Origin: Eubacterium sp.
Lineage (GTDB): Bacteria > Bacillota > Clostridia > Oscillospirales > Acutalibacteraceae
DNA length: 64,000 nucleotides
Direction of reading: 5' to 3'
Assembly (NCBI GenBank): GCA_017886765.1
Contig: JAGHJI010000080.1
Span: 28,579-92,578 of the forward strand
Positions 7,697-15,233 of this stretch are shown here, piece by piece. A model generated the notes under the pieces. The model was not told the DNA's origin, searched no databases, and worked only from the letters and a program-made list of their open reading frames with translations. The stretch's first letter is position 1. The number at the start of each line of letters is the position of its first letter. The translations under genes and the position numbers were made by a program.

Positions 7697-8395
7697 ATGA
7701 AAAAAATTAAAGTGATTGTCGCTCTTTTGCTTTCGGCAAGCCTGATTTTATCCTTTGCCTCCTGTTCAAATCCGTCTGGAAATAACGCAGGCACAGAAAC
7801 AACCGTCCCAGCAAATGACACACCGTATCCTACAAAAAGTCAATTTATCAGCGAGAGTCAAAGTGCGCTAAATGAATTGTCTTCCTCTCTGCGTCTGGTA
7901 GAAACAGATGAAGTTTCTTATGAGGGCGCAGTAGCTGAAGCGGACATATATATGGACAACGATCGCATAGGAACGCTCGTATTTTATAGTAACGGCAATA
8001 GTTCAACAATAGTTCAAGACGATGAAATCATAAACCATGCTCATATTTATATTGATATTGACGGGAATGAGTATACTAATTTGTTTAACGAATACATGAA
8101 TGACTGGAATCAAACTATTCCCGGTCCTTCTGAAGATGCAAGGCAAAACATTTTTTCCATAGCTTCTTTGGTGGGCGCGCTTCCCATAGTAAATCGTTCA
8201 GGTTCTGCATATTCAGCGTATGAAATAGCAGACAGTTTTACATTTATCAACGCCATTGCCGGCGGTGATCAGAAGTACTATTATACAATATGTAACGGTA
8301 TTGAACTAACTGCCTGCGAAATACTTTCGTATGATTATATAAGTACATCTATATGCATCGGCGGAAAATGTTGGGAAGAAAATCTCTCTTTTTAG
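7697..8395 (+). CDS. Hypothetical lipoprotein, second in the XRE-controlled operon
   Basis: A 232-residue lipoprotein. Signal peptide with lipobox FASC (Cys near residue 23), a short Asn/Gly/Thr linker, then a mature domain of about 190 residues without a family I can name. It includes VDSTEDEV-like acidic stretches and IYIDIDGNEYTNLFNEYMN. The gene lies 39 bp after the first lipoprotein with CCACGGAGAAAC as ribosome site, so one transcript is likely. The shared signal sequence and different body suggest either an old duplication with fast divergence or reuse of the export leader. Confidence 0.82.
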   Translation: MKKIKVIVALLLSASLILSFASCSNPSGNNAGTETTVPANDTPYPTKSQFISESQSALNELSSSLRLVETDEVSYEGAVAEADIYMDNDRIGTLVFYSNGNSSTIVQDDEIINHAHIYIDIDGNEYTNLFNEYMNDWNQTIPGPSEDARQNIFSIASLVGALPIVNRSGSAYSAYEIADSFTFINAIAGGDQKYYYTICNGIELTACEILSYDYISTSICIGGKCWEENLSF

Positions 8396-8454
8396 CATTG
8401 GACGTTTAGCGAAATTTATTTGAATATAAACGAATGACAGATGTGGAGATAAAT

Positions 8455-8910
8455 ATGCGAAAAATTTGGAGCATGCATTTAAAGGATAACCGGGAAAACG
8501 GCAAAAATATTGATTCTGACGAGAAATTCAACACATGTAAAATACATAATATCCTTGCAATCGGCTGGCAGGACTGCGATACCGATGACACATGCGCCTA
8601 CAAAAAAGCATATAACGCTCTGAAAAAGATGAGCAAAGGTGATTTGGTGTGGGTAAAAAATCCGCAAAAGCAGGAATATTATATTTGCGAAATTTTAAAC
8701 AACCGAATGATTGACTTTGACAAAGAGCTTGCGGCTTTTGATATATCTATAGGCAGGATTGCCGAATTTCACAGAGTTGACGAAAAGGATTTGCCGAAAG
8801 ATAAAATACCGTTTCCGCGGCAAACCATTCAGCAAATTAGGATGAAACCGGAAAACTATAACTTGATTATGGAAACCATTCTGTTATTTGAGCGTATTTC
8901 CGAAAATTGA
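8455..8910 (+). CDS. Stand-alone PUA-like/EVE-like domain protein (Mrr-N-type)
   Basis: A 151-residue soluble protein. The pattern IWSMHLK...CKIHNILAIGWQDC...KGDLVWVKN...YYICEILN resembles the N-terminal domain of some Mrr-like restriction proteins and other PUA/EVE-fold domains: an opening Trp strand, N-I-L-A-I-G-W, then a GDLV strand. In such proteins the fold binds modified DNA or RNA bases. Here no nuclease domain follows. The start at 8455 has GGAG 7 nt upstream; the earlier ATG at 8434 lacks a site. It lies 59 bp after the lipoproteins. The fold call rests on pattern recall and is moderate; the function is open. Confidence 0.55.
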   Translation: MRKIWSMHLKDNRENGKNIDSDEKFNTCKIHNILAIGWQDCDTDDTCAYKKAYNALKKMSKGDLVWVKNPQKQEYYICEILNNRMIDFDKELAAFDISIGRIAEFHRVDEKDLPKDKIPFPRQTIQQIRMKPENYNLIMETILLFERISEN

Positions 8911-8927
8911 TTATATTGTTACAAAAT

Positions 8928-8976
8928 AAGGCCGTGAAGATAGCAATACAAAAGATTGCTGGCTTCACAGCCTTTT
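8928..8976. terminator. Bidirectional terminator between PUA-like gene and GH25 gene
   Basis: AAGGCCGTGAAG (8928-8939) pairs with CTTCACAGCCTT (8963-8974), with an inner AGCAAT/ATTGCT stem, then a T-run; A's precede it on the other strand. Confidence 0.8.
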
Positions 8977-8987
8977 TAAGTGATGAT

Positions 8988-10799
8988 TTATTTGACTTTA
9001 ATTACCTGTGTGGTTGACCAGTAGCTGTACACCGTCTTTCCGGCGATCTTTTTATAGGACCGCATACGGAAGTAGTAGGTCCGTTTGCTCTGATACGTTG
9101 TGAATGTACTTTTATTTATATTCTGCGCTACGGTTACACTTTTTGTATTGGAGGAAAAATCCTTTGTGGTTGACCACTGCACCTGATATCCGGAGCCGTT
9201 TACCCTGTACCAGAACAGCGTGACTTTTTTAGATGACGGAGAACTGATGCTCCTGACAGTTATGGTCTGCGGTCTGGTCGTTTCCGTGAGCTGACTGCTC
9301 TTATAGCCTATTTTTTTCTGGCTGTCCTGCGTAAAGGCAGATACTCTGAAATAAACGGTCTCTCCCGTGCTGAGTCCCTTTACGGTATAGGCGTTGCTGT
9401 TATATCCGTTTACATCAGCGACAACCGCATATTTCTTGGTTGACGGATAGTAACGGTAAATCCGATATCCGGCTGCTCCTGTTTTTTTGTTCCATGTCAG
9501 CGTAACGGAAGATTTGCTTCTTGCCGTTACCTTAAGCCCTGTTACCGCGTCGGCAACGGTATGCTTTGTATTTATTGCAGAATAAGAACCGTAAATGATA
9601 TTGCCGCTGCTGTCTTTCCTTCCCGCCTTGACACTGACATTATAGGAATGTCCGGCAGTAAGCCCTGTCAGCGTCACGCTGTTTTCCGTAACTTTTTTTG
9701 AAAAGTCGCTGCCGGTTATATTATTTTTAACATAAACATAATACACTTCCGCGCCTGTAACGGCATTCCAGGAAAATTTAAGGGATGTGGTCTTTCGTTC
9801 CTTAAGTGTTATGACAGGCGTTCTGTCCGGCTTGATAAGGAATTTAAACCGATATGTTTTTGCGCTGTAATCATTTATGCCTTTCGCAGTGATATATGCC
9901 GTGCCTACATTTACATTATCGGTATAGGATAGGATATAATCCTCACCTTCCCGGAGTATCGTGTCGCCCTCTTTAATAACGGGCTTGGGCGTAATGGCCT
10001 TACCCGTATAGATATGGGGGCTAAGCTCCTGCGTTTTATTCTGATAATACCAGAAGTTTACGTCCGCATTGCCGCTGATACCGTCTATCTTTCCGTTATG
10101 GGAATACTGCCAGAAGTCGAAATCACCGCTGTAGGACGTATTTGTTGTATAGTGCGCCAGCCATATTTTATAGTCGCTGCTGATCTGGGAAGCGTTTAAA
10201 TTGTCTTGAAGGAAGCTGGCATTTGCATAAAGACATCCGTCATAGCCTGCCTTATCCACCTCGGAGAGAAAAGCAAGGGCGTTGTTTGTCATCGCGCTCT
10301 TGGAAAGATTCGCGCTGTCAAGACGTCCGGCGGATGTGTCCGCAAATTCATAGTCCATAACAACGGGAAGCGTGATATTGTAATCCTTGATTACGGAGAG
10401 CATTTTCTGCGCTTCCTGTCTCGCCTCCGATTCATTGAGCGCCTGGGAATACCAGTAAACGCCCACGGAAAGTCCCGCGTTCAAAGCGTTTTGAATATAG
10501 GTCGCGTAATTCGTGTCATAATTCAGGGAAAATCTTGATTTCGTATAACCGGTATAGCCGACACGCACGAATACAAAATCTATGCCTGCTGCCTTAACCT
10601 TGTTAAAGTCAACGGTACCGTTATGCTGTGATACATCGGTGCCGTTTATTTTTTCATAATCGTCAAATCTTGTCTGATGCGTATAAACATAGTTTGTGTA
10701 CGGACTCGTTGTTGCAGTGGCAGCAAGTACAGCTGCTGCGCCCTGGAATGCGAAAAGCATTACCATAAGAAGGGAAATAATCTTTAAAAGACCTTTCAA
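8988..10799 (-). CDS. Secreted GH25 lysozyme with C-terminal fibronectin-like domains
   Basis: A 603-residue secreted muramidase. Signal peptide (residues 1-~26, ending AAAVLA), then a GH25 domain (~48-250) with the catalytic acids in GTDVSQHNG and LPVVMDYEF. A domain with YTGKAITPKP and GTAYITAKG follows (~265-325), common in clostridial surface proteins, then three fibronectin type III-like repeats (~330-600) with TSLKFSWNAVTGA, SSVTLTWNKKTGAAGY and KKVTLFWYRVNGSGY. It should cut the glycan strands of peptidoglycan. The start is a TTG at 10799, placed 7 nt after AAAGGATG; the ATG at 10844 lies inside the upstream gene and would spoil the signal peptide. It is 13 bp after the anchored GH25 gene. 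Confidence 0.93.
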   Translation of the reverse strand: MKGLLKIISLLMVMLFAFQGAAAVLAATATTSPYTNYVYTHQTRFDDYEKINGTDVSQHNGTVDFNKVKAAGIDFVFVRVGYTGYTKSRFSLNYDTNYATYIQNALNAGLSVGVYWYSQALNESEARQEAQKMLSVIKDYNITLPVVMDYEFADTSAGRLDSANLSKSAMTNNALAFLSEVDKAGYDGCLYANASFLQDNLNASQISSDYKIWLAHYTTNTSYSGDFDFWQYSHNGKIDGISGNADVNFWYYQNKTQELSPHIYTGKAITPKPVIKEGDTILREGEDYILSYTDNVNVGTAYITAKGINDYSAKTYRFKFLIKPDRTPVITLKERKTTSLKFSWNAVTGAEVYYVYVKNNITGSDFSKKVTENSVTLTGLTAGHSYNVSVKAGRKDSSGNIIYGSYSAINTKHTVADAVTGLKVTARSKSSVTLTWNKKTGAAGYRIYRYYPSTKKYAVVADVNGYNSNAYTVKGLSTGETVYFRVSAFTQDSQKKIGYKSSQLTETTRPQTITVRSISSPSSKKVTLFWYRVNGSGYQVQWSTTKDFSSNTKSVTVAQNINKSTFTTYQSKRTYYFRMRSYKKIAGKTVYSYWSTTQVIKVK

Positions 10800-10812
10800 A
10801 TTATCATCCTTT

Positions 10813-11613
10813 CTAACTACTGTACCAATAGTTAAGGTCCACATATTTACTGCTTACGCCGTCTGCCTGTCCTGTTCTTGAATACTGCCATACGTCATAT
10901 TCAATTTCAAAGGTAACGCTGTCATTATACTCTGCTGTCCATATAACCGTATCATCGCCAAGCCTATCCAGCTCCAGATTATAATACATCACGCCGGAAG
11001 ACGCATAGAGTCCTGAAATATAACCCTTTCTCTCCACTCTGGCGCAAAACGCGTTAATGATATCGGTATTTTCCCGGGTGGTGAGATCCGCGTCGTTCAG
11101 GCGTCCTGTTCTGTACCCGTCCTCATCAGTGGGATACTCAAAATCAATTATAATTGGAAGTTCAATATCATAGTGCCTGACTATATCAAGAACAAAATCG
11201 GCCTCGTCCTCAGCCTCCTTTTCGCTGACAGCCTGTGAATAAAAATATACCCCTACGGGAATACCGGCACTCTGCGCCGACTTGAGATTTTCCCGGGCAT
11301 AGCTGTCCTCGCATATCTCGCCGCTGCCGTAACCCCTGTAGCCCACACGGATAAACGCAAAATCAAAATCATCCGCCACAGTGTCCCAGTCGATCTCTCC
11401 GTTATGCTCGGATATATCAATACCCTGAGCCACCGGTTTGCCGAAATCATAGGCAGTCTGCGGCGTTCTTCTCCGCGTATTGGCAATAACGGCTAAAGAT
11501 ATAATTACCGCGGCGACCAAAACAACGGCGATAGCGGCAATCAGCTTATTGGACCTTAAATCCATTATATTCTTATTTGTTATCTTTCCTTTTCTTCTAT
11601 TCTTAACAGCCAT
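10813..11613 (-). CDS. Membrane-anchored GH25 lysozyme
   Basis: A 266-residue cell-wall muramidase. A basic N-terminus (KNRRKGK) and one transmembrane helix (residues ~23-44, AAIAVVLVAAVIISLAVIA) leave the catalytic domain outside. The GH25 domain (~60-262) shows GIDISEHNGEIDW near the start and LPIIIDFEYP with the catalytic acids in the middle, then VWQYSRTG and the ending VDLNYWY. GGGAG precedes the ATG. It is the first gene of a two-gene lysozyme operon; one product stays at the membrane and the other is released. Growth-linked remodelling or competition are both possible; nothing here decides. Confidence 0.93.
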   Translation of the reverse strand: MAVKNRRKGKITNKNIMDLRSNKLIAAIAVVLVAAVIISLAVIANTRRRTPQTAYDFGKPVAQGIDISEHNGEIDWDTVADDFDFAFIRVGYRGYGSGEICEDSYARENLKSAQSAGIPVGVYFYSQAVSEKEAEDEADFVLDIVRHYDIELPIIIDFEYPTDEDGYRTGRLNDADLTTRENTDIINAFCARVERKGYISGLYASSGVMYYNLELDRLGDDTVIWTAEYNDSVTFEIEYDVWQYSRTGQADGVSSKYVDLNYWYSS

Positions 11614-11736
11614 AATGAATCTCCCGTGAAATTGAACAAGCCTATATTAGCATATTGTCCGTTCAAATTCCACCAAAGTGAAGAATTATTAAAGAAAGTT
11701 TACAATATTGGTAAAATGGACTACCGCATGCTGCTG

Positions 11737-11765
11737 TTGACAATTCAGGAATTATTTGATAAAAT
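11737..11765 (+). promoter_or_regulatory. Upstream promoter of the DAHP synthase gene
   Basis: TTGACA at 11737-11742 and TAAAAT at 11760-11765, 17-bp spacer. A second promoter lies 84 bp downstream. Confidence 0.65.
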
Positions 11766-11792
11766 TAAAAAATACTTTTGCGATTTTAACTA

Positions 11793-11816
11793 TTAAAGTG
11801 TAAAAGTTTAAAGTGT
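11793..11816 (+). repeat. Direct repeat TTAAAGTGT before the proximal aroF-type promoter
   Basis: TTAAAGTGT occurs at 11793-11801 and again at 11808-11816. The second copy ends 4 bp before the -35 of the proximal promoter, the usual place for an activator or regulator site. Confidence 0.45.
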
Positions 11817-11820
11817 GTTA

Positions 11821-11848
11821 TTGACATATTTCCATCAAGTCCTATAAT
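11821..11848 (+). promoter_or_regulatory. Proximal promoter of the DAHP synthase gene
   Basis: TTGACA at 11821-11826 and TATAAT at 11843-11848, 16-bp spacer. The leader is short and has no T-box or attenuator visible. Confidence 0.8.
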
Positions 11849-11880
11849 AATATAGAAATAAATAATAAGGTGATGAGAAA

Positions 11881-12921
11881 ATGGAAAATATATACAATAT
11901 AGAGTTCAAGAGAAAACTGCCGATTCCGCAGGAGATAAAAAAAGAAATGCCCCTGTCAAAAGAGGCTGAGGAGATCAAAACAAAGCGTGACGCTGAAATT
12001 GCCGATGTGTTTACGGGCAAAAGCAATAAATTTTTGCTTATTATCGGTCCCTGCTCCGCGGACAGAGCAGATTCTGTCCTGGACTATATTCAGCGCCTTT
12101 CGTCAGTTCAGCAGGAGGTTAAGGATAAGATTCTTATCATTCCGAGGATTTATACCGGCAAGCCGAGGACCACAGGCGAAGGCTACAAGGGTATGCTTCA
12201 CCAGCCCGACCCTGATAAAAAGCCGGACATGCTGGAAGGAATCAAGGCAATACGCAAGCTCCACAAGGACGCCATCGAGCAGACGGGTTTCACCTGTGCG
12301 GACGAAATGCTGTATCCCCAGAATTACAGATATCTCTCCGATTTGCTTTCCTATGTGGCGGTGGGCGCCCGTTCAGTTGAAAATCAGGAGCACAGGCTGG
12401 TATCGTCCGGTATGGACATACCGGTGGGCATGAAGAATCCCACAAGCGGAGACCTTTCCATCATGCTCAACTCCATAAAAGCAGGTCAGAGCGGTCACAC
12501 GTTCCTTTACAGAGGATGGGAGGTAAAATCCAAGGGTAACCCCCTTACCCACGCGATTCTCAGAGGCAGTGTCAGCAAACACGGAAACAATCATCCGAAT
12601 TATCACTATGAGGATTTAAAACAGTTGTTTGATCTGTACTGTGAGGGCGGATATGAAAATCCCGCCGTTATCGTTGACACAAATCACTCCAACTCCGGTA
12701 AAAAATATCTTGAGCAGGTCAGAATCGCCAATGAGGTGCTGCACTCTATGCGCCACAGCGATGACATCAAATCCATGGTCAAAGGCTTTATGGTGGAATC
12801 CTATATTGAGGACGGTAATCAAAAGGTTGAGGACGGCGTTTACGGAAAATCCATTACCGACCCATGCCTGGGCTGGGATAAAACCCGGGATATGATATAC
12901 AGTATCGCCGAACAGCTTTAA
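11881..12921 (+). CDS. 3-deoxy-7-phosphoheptulonate synthase (DAHP synthase, class I)
   Basis: First step of the shikimate pathway: phosphoenolpyruvate plus erythrose 4-phosphate gives DAHP. The 346-residue sequence matches the AroF/G/H type, with IIGPCSADR (metal-binding Cys), RIYTGKPRTTGEGYKGM, VGARSVENQEHR, the PEP-binding KNPTSGDLS and VDTNHSNSGKK. The N-terminal ~40 residues correspond to the regulatory extension of this type, so feedback inhibition by an aromatic amino acid is likely, but which one cannot be read. AAGGTGATG precedes the ATG. Two promoters and a direct repeat lie upstream. The rest of the pathway is not in the window. Confidence 0.96.
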   Translation: MENIYNIEFKRKLPIPQEIKKEMPLSKEAEEIKTKRDAEIADVFTGKSNKFLLIIGPCSADRADSVLDYIQRLSSVQQEVKDKILIIPRIYTGKPRTTGEGYKGMLHQPDPDKKPDMLEGIKAIRKLHKDAIEQTGFTCADEMLYPQNYRYLSDLLSYVAVGARSVENQEHRLVSSGMDIPVGMKNPTSGDLSIMLNSIKAGQSGHTFLYRGWEVKSKGNPLTHAILRGSVSKHGNNHPNYHYEDLKQLFDLYCEGGYENPAVIVDTNHSNSGKKYLEQVRIANEVLHSMRHSDDIKSMVKGFMVESYIEDGNQKVEDGVYGKSITDPCLGWDKTRDMIYSIAEQL

Positions 12922-12986
12922 GCTTTTATATTATAATAAAAAAATCTACACATTATAAAATAAATAACTATATAAGAGGTAATTTT

Positions 12987-13937
12987 ATGCTTGGAAAAAG
13001 AAAGGTAGTAATCATAGGCGCAGGACATGTCGGCTCTCATGTAGCGATGGCTCTTTGTTTCCAGGGAACCTGTGACGAGATCGTGTTTATTGACAAAGAT
13101 AACGCAAAGGCGGTCAGCAACTGCTACGACGTGGCGGACGCCTGTCTGTTCTTAGGTTCCACCACAAAAATCAGCGTGGGAGATTATAACGACTGCAAGG
13201 ACGCGGATATCATCGTAATTTCCATCGGCATGCCGAGAAAGCCCGGTCAGACAAGACTTGAAATGCTGGATGATTCCATCATCATGCTTAAGGACGTTAT
13301 TGACCATCTCAAACCCATCGACTATAAAGGCATCATAATCTCCATTACGAACCCGGCAGACATTATCGCGCATTACGCCAGAAAGCATTTGGGTCTGCCC
13401 AGGGAAAGATGTTTTTCAACAGGCACATCCCTGGATACCGCCAGATTAAAGCGTACAGTCAGCGAGCTTGCGGATATTGACAGAAAGAGCGTTACCACCT
13501 GCGCCATCGGTGAACACGGTGATTCCTCCTTTGTTCCGTTTTCCACTCTTACCTTGGGCGGAAAAAATTATAAGGAACTTCAGGAAGCAAAACCGGATAA
13601 ATACGGTAATCTTACAGAGGATTTTGTGCTTGAAAGAACAAGATATATCGGATACGATATCATAAACGGCAAGGGCTCAACCGAATTTGGTATCGGCGCC
13701 GCCTGTGCCGATATATGCAAGGCGATTTTTCACGATGAAAAAAGAGTTATCCCCGCCTCCGTTCTTCTTGAGGGTGAATACGGTATGAAAGACGTATCCT
13801 GCGGCGTTCCCTGCGTAATCGGCAGAAACGGCATAGAAGATATCATCGAGCTGCCGCTCAATGAAAAAGAGAAAGAACAGCTTGCATACACCTGCAAGGT
13901 AATCAGGGAGAATATTGAGCGGGCTGAAAAAATATAA
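12987..13937 (+). CDS. L-lactate/malate dehydrogenase family enzyme (specificity unclear)
   Basis: A 316-residue NAD-dependent 2-hydroxyacid dehydrogenase. The Rossmann motif GAGHVGSHVA is at residue 11, the catalytic Asp/His pair in TGTSLDTARL and AIGEHGDSS, as in L-lactate dehydrogenases. The active-site loop reads GMPRKPGQTR: the residue before KPG (Arg84, codon 13236) is Gln in lactate dehydrogenases and Arg in malate dehydrogenases, and it sets substrate choice. So the overall sequence is LDH-like, but oxaloacetate or another dicarboxylate may be the substrate. AGAGGTAA precedes the ATG. A strong terminator follows. Annotating it simply as ldh would overstate what is seen. Confidence 0.9.
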   Translation: MLGKRKVVIIGAGHVGSHVAMALCFQGTCDEIVFIDKDNAKAVSNCYDVADACLFLGSTTKISVGDYNDCKDADIIVISIGMPRKPGQTRLEMLDDSIIMLKDVIDHLKPIDYKGIIISITNPADIIAHYARKHLGLPRERCFSTGTSLDTARLKRTVSELADIDRKSVTTCAIGEHGDSSFVPFSTLTLGGKNYKELQEAKPDKYGNLTEDFVLERTRYIGYDIINGKGSTEFGIGAACADICKAIFHDEKRVIPASVLLEGEYGMKDVSCGVPCVIGRNGIEDIIELPLNEKEKEQLAYTCKVIRENIERAEKI

Positions 13938-13958
13938 AAGTAAAACAATAAAATTCAG

Positions 13959-13988
13959 ACTGCGGAGGATAACCTCCGCAGTTTCTTT
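13959..13988 (+). terminator. Rho-independent terminator after the dehydrogenase
   Basis: ACTGCGGAGG (13959-13968) pairs with CCTCCGCAGT (13973-13982), followed by TTCTTTTG. Confidence 0.9.
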
Positions 13989-14035
13989 TGTATGATTACA
14001 CAAAAATGAGAGGGAAATATTATAACTTTTCACAA

Positions 14036-14064
14036 TTGACTTTATCGCTTTTATGTGCTAAACT
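14036..14064 (+). promoter_or_regulatory. Promoter of the ABC importer operon
   Basis: TTGACT at 14036-14041 and TAAACT at 14059-14064, 17-bp spacer, short leader without a visible T-box. Confidence 0.75.
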
Positions 14065-14097
14065 GTCATTACAGATTGAATAGAGAGGTAAAAAATT

Positions 14098-15126
14098 ATG
14101 AACAAATTAGTCAAAAAACTCGGCGCAGTTGCGCTGTCCGGCGTAATGATTGCGTCCGTATTTGCAGGTTGCTCCTCAGACGGAAATACGGACAACGGCT
14201 CAGATGCGAACCAGACAACGTTTCAAGTAGGTATATGCCAGCAGATGCAGCATGACGCGCTTGACAGTGCCACGGACGGCTTTATTGATAAGCTCACGGA
14301 GCTGGGTAACGCCAACGGTTATACTTTCAATATTGATGAACAGAACGCCAACAACGACTCCACTGCCTGCGCCACGATTGCTCAGCAGTTCGTGTCAAAC
14401 GATTATGACCTTATCATGGCAAACGCTACGGCGGCGCTTCAGGCGTGCGCTACCGCTACTGCTTCATCTCAGACCCCTGTAGTAGGCACATCCATTACAG
14501 ATTTCGGCGTTGCCCTTGATATTGATATGGGATCAACCGACCCGACGGGAATCAACGTAACTGGCTCAAACGACCTGGCGCCCCTTGCGGACCAGGCGCA
14601 GCAGATTCTGGATCTGTTCCCTGAAACTAAGACAGTTGGCTGTATTTACTGCTCCTCAGAGCCCAACTCCCTGTTCCAGGTAGAGGGTGTCAAGGAAGCG
14701 CTTGAAGCGAAAGGCGTTACCGCCAATTTCTATTCCTTCTCAGACTCCAATGATATTCAGGCAGTTACACAGAGAGCAGCTGCTGAGTCAGATGTTATCT
14801 ATATTCCTACAGATAATACTGCCGCATCAAACGGCGCTGTTATAGATGCAGCCTGCCAGGAAGCCAATGTACCGATCATCGCAGGCGAAGAAGGAATATT
14901 CAAGAACACAAACGCTGTTGCCACGCTTTCCATCTCTTTCTATGAGATCGGCCAGAAAGCCGGAGAAATGGCTTACGACATTCTTGTAAACGGCTCCGAC
15001 CCGTCAACCATGAACATTTGGCAGACAAGTAACGTAACACCTTACTACAATGCGGATATGGCAGAAAAATATGGCGTAACAATTCCTGACGGATATCAGG
15101 CCTACGATTTTTCCGCCGAATCATGA
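14098..15126 (+). CDS. ABC transporter substrate-binding lipoprotein (TrpX-like family)
   Basis: A 342-residue lipoprotein that captures a small ligand outside the cell. Signal peptide with lipobox FAGC (Cys near residue 25), an Asp/Asn/Ser linker, then a two-lobed periplasmic-binding-protein fold of the COG2984 type: VGICQQMQHDALD, VGTSITDFG, GCIYCSSEPNS, IYIPTDNTAA and PIIAGEEGIF. In streptococci this family serves a tryptophan/tyrosine-related uptake system, but close relatives bind other ligands, so the substrate is not assigned. AGAGGTAA precedes the ATG. The permease and ATPase genes follow; a separate promoter and a hairpin lie between this gene and the permease. Confidence 0.9.
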   Translation: MNKLVKKLGAVALSGVMIASVFAGCSSDGNTDNGSDANQTTFQVGICQQMQHDALDSATDGFIDKLTELGNANGYTFNIDEQNANNDSTACATIAQQFVSNDYDLIMANATAALQACATATASSQTPVVGTSITDFGVALDIDMGSTDPTGINVTGSNDLAPLADQAQQILDLFPETKTVGCIYCSSEPNSLFQVEGVKEALEAKGVTANFYSFSDSNDIQAVTQRAAAESDVIYIPTDNTAASNGAVIDAACQEANVPIIAGEEGIFKNTNAVATLSISFYEIGQKAGEMAYDILVNGSDPSTMNIWQTSNVTPYYNADMAEKYGVTIPDGYQAYDFSAES

Positions 15127-15134
15127 TAAACAGG

Positions 15135-15163
15135 TTGACTATTTCTGTAATATATTTTATAAT
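15135..15163 (+). promoter_or_regulatory. Internal promoter before the permease gene
   Basis: TTGACT at 15135-15140 and TATAAT at 15158-15163, 17-bp spacer, located 9 bp after the binding-protein stop codon. Confidence 0.8.
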
Positions 15164-15181
15164 TTAAACAGTTTACTGTAT

Positions 15182-15211
15182 GAGAGCAATAAGGTAAGCC
15201 TTATTGCTCTC
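15182..15211 (+). promoter_or_regulatory. Strong 13-bp hairpin between binding-protein and permease genes
   Basis: GAGAGCAATAAGG (15182-15194) pairs perfectly with CCTTATTGCTCTC (15199-15211) around TAAG. Only GTTTG follows, so termination would be weak. It may stabilise the binding-protein mRNA or lower read-through. Confidence 0.65.
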
Positions 15212-15233
15212 GTTTGCGAAGAGAGGTAATTTT

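Noticed and set aside
6685..8910. Prophage or integrated element around the XRE gene
   Set aside because: No integrase, terminase, att-like repeats or structural genes are present; only the regulator and lipoproteins.
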